A DNA stretch of 64,000 nt from Colias croceus (taxonomy: Eukaryota > Arthropoda > Insecta > Lepidoptera > Pieridae), in assembly GCF_905220415.1 (NCBI RefSeq), contig NC_059539.1, positions 7,130,001 through 7,194,000 of the forward strand, in the 5' to 3' direction. Shown piece after piece: positions 35,720 to 45,233 of the stretch (position 1 is the first letter of the stretch; each line of letters begins with the position of its first letter). Below the pieces are notes generated by a model that ran no database searches, was not told the origin of the DNA, and saw only the letters and a program-made list of their open reading frames with translations. The position numbers were made by a program, and so were the translations under genes.

Positions 35720-38257
35720 ATGAATTTAAGTGATCTTGTTAGTAGCAGCCATCAGTCTATAAAGATTGTACCTTCTATTGAAGATTCATTACAAGAGATG
35801 GGATTAGATGTTAATCTTGACGAACAAACTATTCTTTGGTTTAATCAACTACAATTAACTTGGATGACGTGGAGAAAAAGTCCAACTGTGGAAAACCACT
35901 TGAAATCCTTATACCAATTTGACAATCCATTTAGAATAGCACTAGTATGTATAATAAAGTGCCAAGAGTTTAAAGATTGTAAGCCTAAGACTCTTCCTTT
36001 TTATATAATTGAATCCTTACAAAAATGGTCTCAAATGAATAATAGAATACCTGATGAATCTTTAAAACTTCCAGCTTTTCATATAACAACATTACAAAGA
36101 AATCAATACTTCCTCAACAAAGTTGTAAAAACTTTTGATATAAAGACAATTAAACACAAAGTTCTACCACAAGTAATAGATATGATAAAGAATGACAATT
36201 GCAAACAAGCAACACAATTTGTAAGTGCTTTAGAATTATATGATGAAATACCAATAGAAGATTTGCTTTTTCCACTGATATTACAGGACAAAATTAACAT
36301 TATTGATGAATATCTTGCTGAATCACCAAGTCAAGTCAGACCTCTATTAAAATTCTTGGATTCATTGCTTGATAAAAAGTGCAATATTAAAGATTATTTT
36401 CAAAAATTTATTGAAGATCATAAAGTTTATAATGTTAAACATGAGAAGTTACACCATAAACCCCTTGGAAAGTTAGTAGCCCGCATCTGTAATAAGTATA
36501 ATGTTCCAATTGAGACATGTAAAAATTTGAGTAAAAATCGAACATCAGGAGGGCTAAGGTATTTAATTTATCAAAAATATGTAGAACACAATGTGAGTGC
36601 TTCAGTGTGGGATGATTTGGTCAAGGACTCATTAAAGAAAAGTGAAGGATGTGCTGAGGAATTTATAAACATGTTAATTGACTATGATCATAATGAAGCT
36701 TTGAAATGGGCAACATATTTAAATATACCCGAAGATAATCTACCTACAGCACTCCAAAACTTATCTGTTAAGGATGTTCCCATTGAAGAAGAAAACTGGG
36801 ATGTTGTATCAGATCCAGCACAAAAATTTTATGAACTTTCCTTACCAGAAAACTGCATCATAATGATAGATACAACTGAAAAGTTCTATGATGTCATGAA
36901 TCAATTAGAAAAATGCAATTTAGTCAGCATTGATTGTGAGTGGAAGCCATCATTTGGTGCAGCACAATCACAAGTTGCCCTTATTCAAGTAGCCACTCCA
37001 ACATGCATTTATCTCATTGATACTATTATTTTCAATGATAAGCAGTATTCCAGCTTCTGGCACAGGTTCAATAAAGGTCTCTTAGAAAATGACGAGATTA
37101 TAAAATTAGGGTTCGGTCTTGAACAAGATTTAAAGGAAATTAAAGCTTCCATTATTGGTTTGTATAATATCAAAATAAAAGGTGAAGGATTATTGGATTT
37201 ATCCCTGCTTTGGAGAACACTTATTGATAGTGGCCTCTCATTTCCAAACACATGTGATATTGAAGGAAAAGGTCTAAGTTCACTGGTACAAATATGCTTT
37301 GGAGTACCACTGAAAAAAACTGAGCAATGTTCTAATTGGGAACTCAGACCACTAAGAAAGACACAGATACACTATGCAGCCCTTGATGCCTATGTATTAT
37401 TAGATATTTATAGCTATCTCCAGAAATTGTCTAATGAATGTAATATAAATTTTGAAGAGGTTTGTAATGAAGTTATGTTGGATAAAAAAGCGAAAATTGT
37501 TAAGAAGCCAAAAGCTATTCATAAGTTGGAGGCAACTGCATGCACTTTTGTAAAAGAACCAAAACATTTAAAGTTGCTTGTGGAACCAGAATTATCACGT
37601 TTGGTGGCTTACCTAAGGTACTGTGGAATTGATACAGCAGTAATTTCAACATCAATGGTATGGCATGATTCAGTAGGTTTTGCTATGACTGAAGATCGTT
37701 GCATTGTCACAACTAAGTTGAAATTGACATCTACATCTAAGTTTCCCCAAAATTGTATTTTAGATGTAGGTAAAGGAACTGTTAAAGATCACTTACAAAG
37801 AATTTTCACATATTTTAATGTTTCTGTACATGAAAAAGATCTTTTTATGAGGTGTGTTTATTGCAATGGACTGGGTCTAAGACCATTGAATTGTGATGAG
37901 CTTTCAGATATATACAATAAATCTCAAACAAGTGTTGTGTCAACGGCTAGTTATAATCGTTTTAGAGATGATAGTTATGATGAGGATTATGACGATGCAT
38001 TAGATAATTTTCTCAGTGAATCTGATGATGAAGAGCCTTGTATATATCCTCCACCAAAACAGAATACACCTTGCACTACCAGTAAAGGTGCCACTATAGA
38101 TCTGAGTAGTATACAAAATGTTTATTCATTTGCACAAACACATAAGGACAAATCTATTACTCTTTGTGATGATTGTGGTAAACTTTATTGGGATGAAGAT
38201 GACACATTCAAATGCATCAGGAAAGTAGTATTACAATTACTAAATCTTAGTGTTTAG
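35720..38257 (+). CDS. nbr: Nibbler / exonuclease mut-7 homologue (DEDDy 3'-5' exonuclease)
   Basis: A single-exon gene of 845 residues. The N-terminal half (about 1-380) is helical and corresponds to the Nibbler/EXD3 N-terminal region. A DEDDy exonuclease domain follows, with D405 and E407 (SIDCEW), D470 (EQDL) and the Y552-x3-D556 pair (HYAALDAY): all five catalytic positions are present. A Mut7-C region (about 615-830) ends in a zinc-ribbon-like CxxC (MRCVYC) and CDDCGKLYW. In Drosophila, Nibbler trims 3' ends of miRNAs and piRNAs after Argonaute loading. The Mut7-C acidic position usually written as Asp near its start reads VEPEL here (E622). The first ATG is used; an in-frame upstream extension is not supported. 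It is divergently arranged with the Rpn7-like gene and convergent with RabGGTA. Confidence 0.92.
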   Translation: MNLSDLVSSSHQSIKIVPSIEDSLQEMGLDVNLDEQTILWFNQLQLTWMTWRKSPTVENHLKSLYQFDNPFRIALVCIIKCQEFKDCKPKTLPFYIIESLQKWSQMNNRIPDESLKLPAFHITTLQRNQYFLNKVVKTFDIKTIKHKVLPQVIDMIKNDNCKQATQFVSALELYDEIPIEDLLFPLILQDKINIIDEYLAESPSQVRPLLKFLDSLLDKKCNIKDYFQKFIEDHKVYNVKHEKLHHKPLGKLVARICNKYNVPIETCKNLSKNRTSGGLRYLIYQKYVEHNVSASVWDDLVKDSLKKSEGCAEEFINMLIDYDHNEALKWATYLNIPEDNLPTALQNLSVKDVPIEEENWDVVSDPAQKFYELSLPENCIIMIDTTEKFYDVMNQLEKCNLVSIDCEWKPSFGAAQSQVALIQVATPTCIYLIDTIIFNDKQYSSFWHRFNKGLLENDEIIKLGFGLEQDLKEIKASIIGLYNIKIKGEGLLDLSLLWRTLIDSGLSFPNTCDIEGKGLSSLVQICFGVPLKKTEQCSNWELRPLRKTQIHYAALDAYVLLDIYSYLQKLSNECNINFEEVCNEVMLDKKAKIVKKPKAIHKLEATACTFVKEPKHLKLLVEPELSRLVAYLRYCGIDTAVISTSMVWHDSVGFAMTEDRCIVTTKLKLTSTSKFPQNCILDVGKGTVKDHLQRIFTYFNVSVHEKDLFMRCVYCNGLGLRPLNCDELSDIYNKSQTSVVSTASYNRFRDDSYDEDYDDALDNFLSESDDEEPCIYPPPKQNTPCTTSKGATIDLSSIQNVYSFAQTHKDKSITLCDDCGKLYWDEDDTFKCIRKVVLQLLNLSV

Positions 38258-38840
38258 ACTTATTTTATACTATAATTAATTGCCAATAGCTGAATAGGTA
38301 TGACCAGAACATCAGTTCATTAAAATAACTCAGTATTTTAATAATTTAGACTTAGATGTTTAACTGTATGTACTTGTTGACTTTATGATCGTAAAAGATA
38401 AGATAAGAAATATGAAATTAAGATTCTGTTCTTTTAATGTTTATAAGAATTTATAATAATTTTACAATTACAATCATAAAAAATGTGCAAATAAATCATA
38501 AGAGAAACTAACTTAGTGTTATAAAATCTTTATTTAATATTGATTGTAACAAAGTAAGGCGTTGCAATTATTATTTGTAATATTTTTTAAACATTGTTAA
38601 TGTAATAAATAAGGCCACCATTGTGTATCTGAATGGACTATCAAATGATATCAAATATGAAAGTAAAAACGGTATCTAAATAGACATAGTTTACACTTGC
38701 ACTTCCAAAAACCGATTTAAAATTAACTCTATCAAGCCATGATTTTATACAGAACATCTATAAAATTTTAAAGATCTGATTATACAATAAATTTACTTAT
38801 GCATTTGTAGTTTGTACTAGTACAAAATCAATATCATTTA
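38258..38840. other. Convergent 3' ends of nbr and RabGGTA
   Basis: AT-rich spacer of 583 bases. An AATAAA at about 38490 on the plus strand is a candidate nbr polyadenylation signal, and TTTATT at 38529-38534 (AATAAA on the minus strand) a candidate for RabGGTA. If both are used, the two transcripts overlap or nearly meet tail to tail. No other feature seen. Confidence 0.5.
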
Positions 38841-41800
38841 TTAAAGTATTACTTTGATATTATTGTGTTTCTTTTTAAATTGTTCTATATCTTTTAAATC
38901 TAAATTATTTCCTTGTGTAATATTCAGTTCTTCCAACTGCAGTGATGGAAATCCATTCAATGTTGTTAATTTGTTGTTAGATAAATTAAGTTTCTGCAAA
39001 TAATAAAATATTTTATAAAACATGTTTAGAATAAACAATTAGATAGTACTTATTTTTCATTAATGATCCTACTCACCTTGCAATGTTGTAATTTAATGAG
39101 ACTTGGCAATACTTTAGAAGTCAAGTTTTGGTTTGAAAGGTCTACATCCTCGCAAAAGCTATAGTATTGCAAATGAGGTAAGCTGGTTAGATTTCTAAAC
39201 GCAACATTATAATCAATGTTCATCTTCGTGTAATGTTCCGGAAGAAAAAATTCTATCAACCATTTAGATTTAAGGTCACTGTAATAACCTGCTCTTTGTT
39301 TATCGAGTTTCATTAACAAGTCCAAGTTGCCAATTATTTCTTTGTGATACACTTTTGAATCAATGCATTGCAAAAAGAAGGTAGTTGTTAGAAGAGTCCC
39401 TGGAAAATAAAAATGACAAATAAAAACATAGCACTTGATTACAGGAGTAAAATCTTATATATAAAATTCTCGTGTCACAATGTTAGTCTGCATACTCCTC
39501 CGAAACAACTGGACCGATTCTCATGAAATTTTCTGTGCATATCGGGTAAGTCTGAGAATCGGCCAACATCTATTTTTCATATGTACCACGGGCGAAGCCG
39601 GGGCGGACCGCTAGTTTTATATAAATATGTAGAGAGTGAAGAGTAATATAAAATAAAAATATACCAAATTATTTTCTTTATCATCTTAATCTATTATATT
39701 ATAATCAAAAGAAAACATATCTAATTAAAATATCCTTACATCTGTTGTCAGGTTCTAGAATAAGTAACTGTCGACATGCATCTAACTGCTCATTCAGTTC
39801 TTCTAACACAGAAGCAGAGTACTTGTTTTGAAAGTTTATTTTATTCTTTCCTACATAATAGCATGGCTTGTACTCTTCAAGTTGTATAACTTCTTTTTCA
39901 TCATTGCTTACATTATGCTCTAACTGAAAAGAAAAAAAAAAAACAAATTAGTAATAAATATAAATACAGAAAGACATTCAATTTCAGATTTAATTAAATC
40001 TCCAAACATACCTTTATAATTAATTTATCAGTAATAATTTGGTTGTGTTTAAAGATCCACAGGTCATCATTTTCACAGCCAGTACATGAAGACCATTCAC
40101 CATTTACTTTTACATCATTAATAAATAAATTAATATTAGAATTTATATAATCTATAGAAACAGTGTGACTAAAGGCCACAGATGTCTTTGTTGCGGTTAT
40201 AGTGCATACTACTACACTTGTAGTAATTTTAACAGCACCTGAAAAAAATTAAAGCATAATTTAAGTTACAGTACATAACATTAATAGAAATTGTTTTTAA
40301 AAAGTACACATAATATTATGTAGACTCTAGGAATTACCTAGTATAGTATTATATTATACTAGCTGCTCCGCGCGGTTTCATCCCCGTGGCTCCACTCATG
40401 TTGGTTGTAGCGTGATGATATATAGCCTATAGCCTTCCTCGATAAATGAGCTATCTAACACCAAAATAATTTTTCAAATCGGACCAGTAGTTCCCGAAAT
40501 TAGCGCGTTCAAACAAACAAACAAAGAAACTCTTCAGCTTTATAATATTAGTATAGATGTGGCATTACTTTATTTTTTTTAACATAAATTATTAATTTTT
40601 TTTAAACTTTTTTTTTGTAAATTATAAGTATTTAATTAATAGCTATTATAATCAACCTACTGCTTAGTGCTTACCTAACAACCACCTTTGGTAAAACCAG
40701 GCACTTGTGTCGTCTGGGTCAGTAAATGCAGCACTTAGCACCATTTTTAATTCATGTTTATGATGACTATCTTGTATAGGTCTTCCTCCTAGAAAATAAA
40801 GAAGTATTTATGTTAGGTGAAGTGTTTACAATAATTGAACTAGATTCATTATAAATAGTAATCTTATGATAAATCCTATTTCTACTGTCACTTTGTGTAA
40901 TGAACAAATCCGTTTTTAGAAACATACAGTGCAATAGGCATGACGACAGTATCCATAAATGACCGTATTAGTGTTTTTAAGGGAAAATGTATAATAAATA
41001 AATTCAATATAGTGACTTAAAAATCTTAAAAACACTAAGATTAATGAGATTATATAAAATAAAACATTGAAATTCTGCAGTTGGCCATTTTGACTAAAAC
41101 ACGCGTGACGTCACGCTTAAGTAAACAACTCACGTCAGATATATTTTGTTGTTATGAATATGTTGAGAATACGCATTTTTATTTATTTTCTATTGTTTCA
41201 CGTATGCTTTATCGACTCAGAACAGCAATATAATTGCGAATTCACGAATACGTGGTTTCGGGGTTCTCCGCGTCAACTTTATACAATCATTTCTTATTAT
41301 TTTCTCGCTTAAAATAATTACTAACACATTTTTGAGTATTATTTTAATGTGGATTCACACTGCAATACTGCACACCACTTATAAACTTTGAAATTCGTTT
41401 CTATAACACATATTAAATAAATATTTCTTTAATTTTCTTCGCAATGCATACAAATAATTACGTATTTACTAAAGAGTGACGTCACGCTTACGCCATGACA
41501 CCTCCGAGCTGTTTTGGCACAGTTGATAAATATTTTTTGAAAAATGGCTTTTATCTTCGTAAAATTTAAGTATATTACTGAAATATAGGGTTTTTCTTGT
41601 ATAGTAAACGTATACACACATAATGGAAGAGGATTTCAAAATCTTTCGTCATGCCTATTCATTTAAAAATACTATAATAAATATGTATTTGATTTTATTA
41701 CCTTCCAAATCTGGATATAATTGCAGCAACATCTTACTTCTATAATGCCAAGCAGAATAATTTGAAAAGTTTTCATGTAATTTTTCTGTGGTATAATCAA

Positions 41801-43057
41801 ATTCTTCTTTGAGAGATGGCTTACATTGACTAACAACAAATCTTCTATAATCCCAAGTATGAACTAAAATGGTACACAAATAGATTATATATTATGTACA
41901 TAGTAAGTATACTTGAGACATGATAAAAAATAAGATGGTCTCATTTTGGTTACAACATTAGCCTTAATTACCAACATAAGAACAGAAATAAGTGTTAAGA
42001 TTATTAGGAGTATCCAAATATTCCATTTCCAAGTTAAAGTAGTTAAGTAATACTTACAGTTTCTCTCATCTAATTTCAAGTAAGTATTGCATAAACCAAG
42101 CTCCTTCTTCCAATCTGGATCTGATCTAGTTGTAAGGACCCACTCTCTTTGATGCCAGGCACAATATGATTTTGGATTTATTTTTAAACAATACTCTGTG
42201 AGGCTTAATTCAGCATCATAAAGCTTTGAAATTTCTTCTTCAGTTTTATTATTCCTGAAAGGGAAAAAATATTTTCAATTATTTATCAAATGTTAACCTT
42301 AAGCCCAGTTTCTTAAGTGTAGTCTAATGAACAAGTTAGACTTATAGAATACTAACGGTCCGCCCTGGCTTTGCCCGTCGTAAATATTTCGCAATAAAAG
42401 GTAGCCTATGTTCTTTCTCAGGGTCTAAAGATTGTCTGTGCCAAATTTCATCAAAATCGGTTGAGAGGTTTAAGCGGGAAAGCGTAACAGACAGACAAAC
42501 AGACAGAGTTACTTTCGCAGTTAGTAGGGATCTAACATAATATTAAATTAACAAATTGTTTGTAGCTTAACTACAATTTGTATTTCTTACCATTGATTAT
42601 ATCAATATATATAGTAATAGTAACACACTATAGTAATAGTTGTACTTTTAGCAAAACATACCTAAAGTCAGAAAGAATTTCTCTTCTTATATTCCATAAA
42701 GTGTAAATATCAGGATTTGAGCTTAAGACATTGCCAGTAAGATTTAACTGTTCCTCGTCCAGTTCTCCTTGTTTTCTCTACAATGTAATAAATAAATAAA
42801 TTAACAAAAAGACATGTATAAAACCAAAGTTCACTGCTCGGCTACCTACTTTATATTGGATTTTTTGCATTGCATGTTTAAAAATTTTAAGCTTTTCTTG
42901 CCTTTCTCTCTCTTTCTTGGCCTTTTCTTCTTCTGTAGTACGAACCTTTATCCGTCCGTGCTAAAAAGTAAAGATTCATTCAAGAATAATTACTGTCTTA
43001 GTGTCTTATTCAATGAAGTAAGAAACATAAAAAGAGTATAAATAAACTAAGTACCAT
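38841..43057 (-). CDS. RabGGTA: Rab geranylgeranyltransferase subunit alpha
   Basis: Ten minus-strand exons: 43055-43057 (ATG only), 42850-42960, 42662-42777, 42058-42254, 41702-41863, 40675-40788, 40012-40238, 39740-39923, 39077-39399, 38841-38993. All phases fit; 529 residues (human 567). The alpha subunit pairs with RabGGTB and, with Rab escort protein, attaches geranylgeranyl groups to Rab C-terminal cysteines in the cytosol. The N-terminus MHGRIKVRTTEEE matches the family. PPTA helical repeats follow with the W-x-x-R pattern (LWNIRRE, CAWHQREW, FHTWDYRRF, SAWHYRS, AWFYQRW). An Ig-like middle domain lies mostly in exon 7, and leucine-rich repeats in exons 9-10 (LKSKWLIEFFLPEHY, CEDVDLSNQNLTS, KLNLSNNKLTTL). 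The one-codon first exon is supported by conservation of MHGR, though its donor (ATG|GTACTT) is weak. Confidence 0.94.
39453..39614 (+). mobile_element. Short Helitron-like element in RabGGTA intron 8
   Basis: A 162-bp copy of the family at 30842-30982: starts TCTTATATATAAAATTCTCG after A and ends GGCGGACCGCTAG before T. It retains an internal block (CTGCATACTCCTCCGAAAC) that is missing from the other copy. Confidence 0.72.
40359..40557 (-). mobile_element. Short Helitron-like element in RabGGTA intron 6
   Basis: On the minus strand it reads TCTATACTAATATTATAAAG to CGCGCGGAGCAGCTAG (199 bp), between A and T. It is the same family as 15737-15950 in the opposite orientation relative to the window. 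Confidence 0.75.
42352..42530 (-). mobile_element. Helitron-like fragment in RabGGTA intron 3
   Basis: On the minus strand it opens TCCCTACTAACTGCGAAAG and closes GGGCGGACCGTTAG, with an internal CAGACAGACAAACAGACAG-type run. The ending resembles the GGCGGACCGCTAG of the other elements with one or two changes. Probably a related, older non-autonomous Helitron. Confidence 0.55.
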
Positions 43058-43475
43058 TTTCAATATTTTATTTATTTTAGTATTGTGAATAGTACGTGAA
43101 CTGGATTCTAATTTCAAACAAACTAAGATTAATCTAATTAAATTGCAAGAGCCGTAAAAACATGGAATTCTAACAGATATTTAATCTGCTGACTTATAAT
43201 ACATAATATGCAATTGATTTTTATGTGTGTATTACAATGACAATATTGTATATAATAAAATATTATTATAATATTAAAGTTATATTAATAATATTCTGAA
43301 ATTTAGACTTTTTAATTTATTTTAGTGACTGGCACTAACGTATCAAAATGACAAATGACAAACTACAGCTGACACCAGCAATGACTGAGCACAGAGTTTA
43401 GTATACGTACCACAGAGTACCTAAAAAGTATTTAAGTATTCATTGATTTCAATATTAAATTCCATCTTATTTATT

Positions 43476-43599
43476 AAGCTATTGCATAGCTTCTATCGCG
43501 GGCCTTGAGCGCGGGGACCGAATCCAGAAATTGCGTGACAAAAAATCCCACTCCGACAGGCACGGAGGTGTGGCTTGAAGGCATGCTATGCAATAGCTT
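43476..43599. mobile_element. Small inverted-repeat element (MITE-like)
   Basis: AAGCTATTGCATAGC (43476-43490) and its exact reverse complement (43585-43599) bracket 94 bases of GC-richer sequence. The 124-base length and 15-bp perfect termini suggest a MITE or SINE-like fragment; no target duplication was identified. Confidence 0.5.
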
Positions 43600-44167
43600 T
43601 ACCGCTGCAGTCCCCGAGTGCCACGCGTATTTTTTAATGTCTGATTGTCTACGAATGAGCAACAGCAAGCTTTTTACGTATTAAATGCAATGTGGAGGGG
43701 ATTACTGCGCGTAGCTTAGAGTATATAATATTATATATTACAGTATAATATCTTCTTTAAATTACATAAAATTAAGTCGGGTTTTCCTTCCTGACGCTAT
43801 AACTCCAGAACGCACCGCACCAACCGATTTCCACGTTTTTGCATTCGTTGGAAAGGTCTCAGGCTCCGTGAGGTTTGTGGGTTTATATAATAGCAAAGAA
43901 AAGGTGTCTCTGTTGGCGAAACGGAGTTTACCCAGTTTGCTAGAATGTATATATGTAGGTAGAATAAATACGAGCTTTTTCACTAATATTATTTGGTTTT
44001 CACATTATCCGATCCTTCGGCTATCGGCGTCTGACACCGATAGCCGCAGAATTCCCCTGGAGGGTAAGTAGGTACTTGAAATACTGAAGATAGCAAATTT
44101 TGCTGAAAATCTCTTTCAGCTATATAGACAAAGACAAGCAAACATGCCGAATCACAGAACAATGGTA

Positions 44168-44915
44168 GTTTTCCAATTACAGCACTAGAGCGCATTATGC
44201 GGCATAATGCTTAACGTAGAATGTTTCAACGACACTCGACAGCGACGCTTCGCACAATCGAGCACTCTTAAAGCACTATGTCTACCTAGGGCAAACGCTC
44301 CAACTAGGTGGGAACAATTTCGAGAGAGAAATCAACAGGAGGATACAGCTGGGTTGGGCAGCTTTTGGTAAACTGCGTCGAGTCTTCTCGTCGTCACTAC
44401 CACAATGCCTCAAGACAAAGGTATTTAATCAGTGCGTCCTACCAGTCATGACCTACGGAGCCGAGACGTGGACCCTGACAGTACGACTGGTCCACCAACT
44501 CAAAGTCGCTCAGCGAGCTATGGAGAGAGCTATGCTCGGTATTTCTCTGAGGGACCAAGTCCGAAACGAAGTAATTCGCCAGAGAACAAAAGTAACCGAC
44601 ATAGCTCAACGAATTAGCAAGCTGAAGTGGCAGTGGGCCGGTCATATGTGCCGCAGAACGGACAACCGCTGGGGCACACATGTCTTAGAGTGGAGACCGC
44701 GACTCGGCAAACGTAGAGTAGGACGCCCTGCAACACGGTGGAGTGACGACGTCCGCAAGGTTGCCGGTCATAACTGGCGGCAAAGAGCCAACGACCGGGC
44801 TCAGTGGCGTGCATTAGGAGAGGCCTACGTCCAGCAGTGGACATCTAAAGGCTGATGATTGATTGATTGATGATTGAGTCGCATTATGCTCTATTATGTT
44901 ATGTAATTGGAAAAC
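44168..44915. repeat. Inverted repeats bracketing the LINE fragment
   Basis: GTTTTCCAATTACA (44168-44181) has an exact inverted copy at 44902-44915, and TAGAGCGCATTATGC (44186-44200) has a near copy in TAGAGCATAATGC orientation at 44881-44893. Further out, GCCGAAT-like bases also recur. The LINE therefore sits inside an older inverted-repeat (MITE-like) element, or the ends are two inverted copies of one repeat. GCATTATGC/GCATAATGC at 44192-44210 is itself palindromic. Confidence 0.6.
44262..44855 (+). pseudogene. RTE-type LINE reverse transcriptase, C-terminal fragment
   Basis: One open frame reads YVYLGQTLQLGG, then EREINRRIQLGWAAFGKL, LPVMTYGAETW, AQRAMERAMLGISLRDQVRNE, WAGHMCRRTDNRW and VGRPATRWSDD, ending at the TGA at 44853-44855. 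This is the C-terminal part of the reverse transcriptase of RTE-clade non-LTR retrotransposons as commonly found in Lepidoptera. It is followed by a short TTGATTGATTGATGATTGA tail at about 44854-44878, typical of RTE 3' ends. The 5' part, with endonuclease and catalytic core, is missing: a 5'-truncated dead copy. The fragment itself has no stop codon, so it is probably not very old. Confidence 0.85.
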
Positions 44916-45233
44916 ACGGTATGTGTGCCGAATACAAGAAATAAATATTTAGCAATGAATCTTTGCCTTAATGAATTTTAAACTTAACCTGTATGTCAGA
45001 AAAGATTTGATTGACAGTTTGTTGACAGTTGATACATTGACACTTGAGATTTCAACAAACATCAATTTACTTTTTGGATTTTGACATTTTAATAGAAAAA
45101 GTCTTGAAAAAGTACCTACCTAGGTACCTAGTTTCACAAGACTGAGGGCACCATTTACAATTACAAAGATTTCTTTATAAACGAAACGGATATTTTATTT
45201 TGATCTTCATAAGATAAATGAAAAGAGTAAATA

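Larger units (their letters stand above)
43058..45233. other. Repeat-rich spacer between RabGGTA and BTB gene
   Basis: The two genes diverge. The RabGGTA 5' side is AT-rich. The middle is built of repeats: an inverted-repeat element (43476-43599), a stretch at about 43770-43930 that resembles a common dispersed lepidopteran repeat, and an RTE-type LINE tail (44262-44880). The last 250 bases before the BTB start contain the BTB promoter and 5' UTR, with no clear core motif. Confidence 0.55.

Noticed and set aside
43770..44071. Open frames of 67-73 codons on both strands as a gene
   Set aside because: The sequence looks like a common dispersed repeat; no domain and no splice context.
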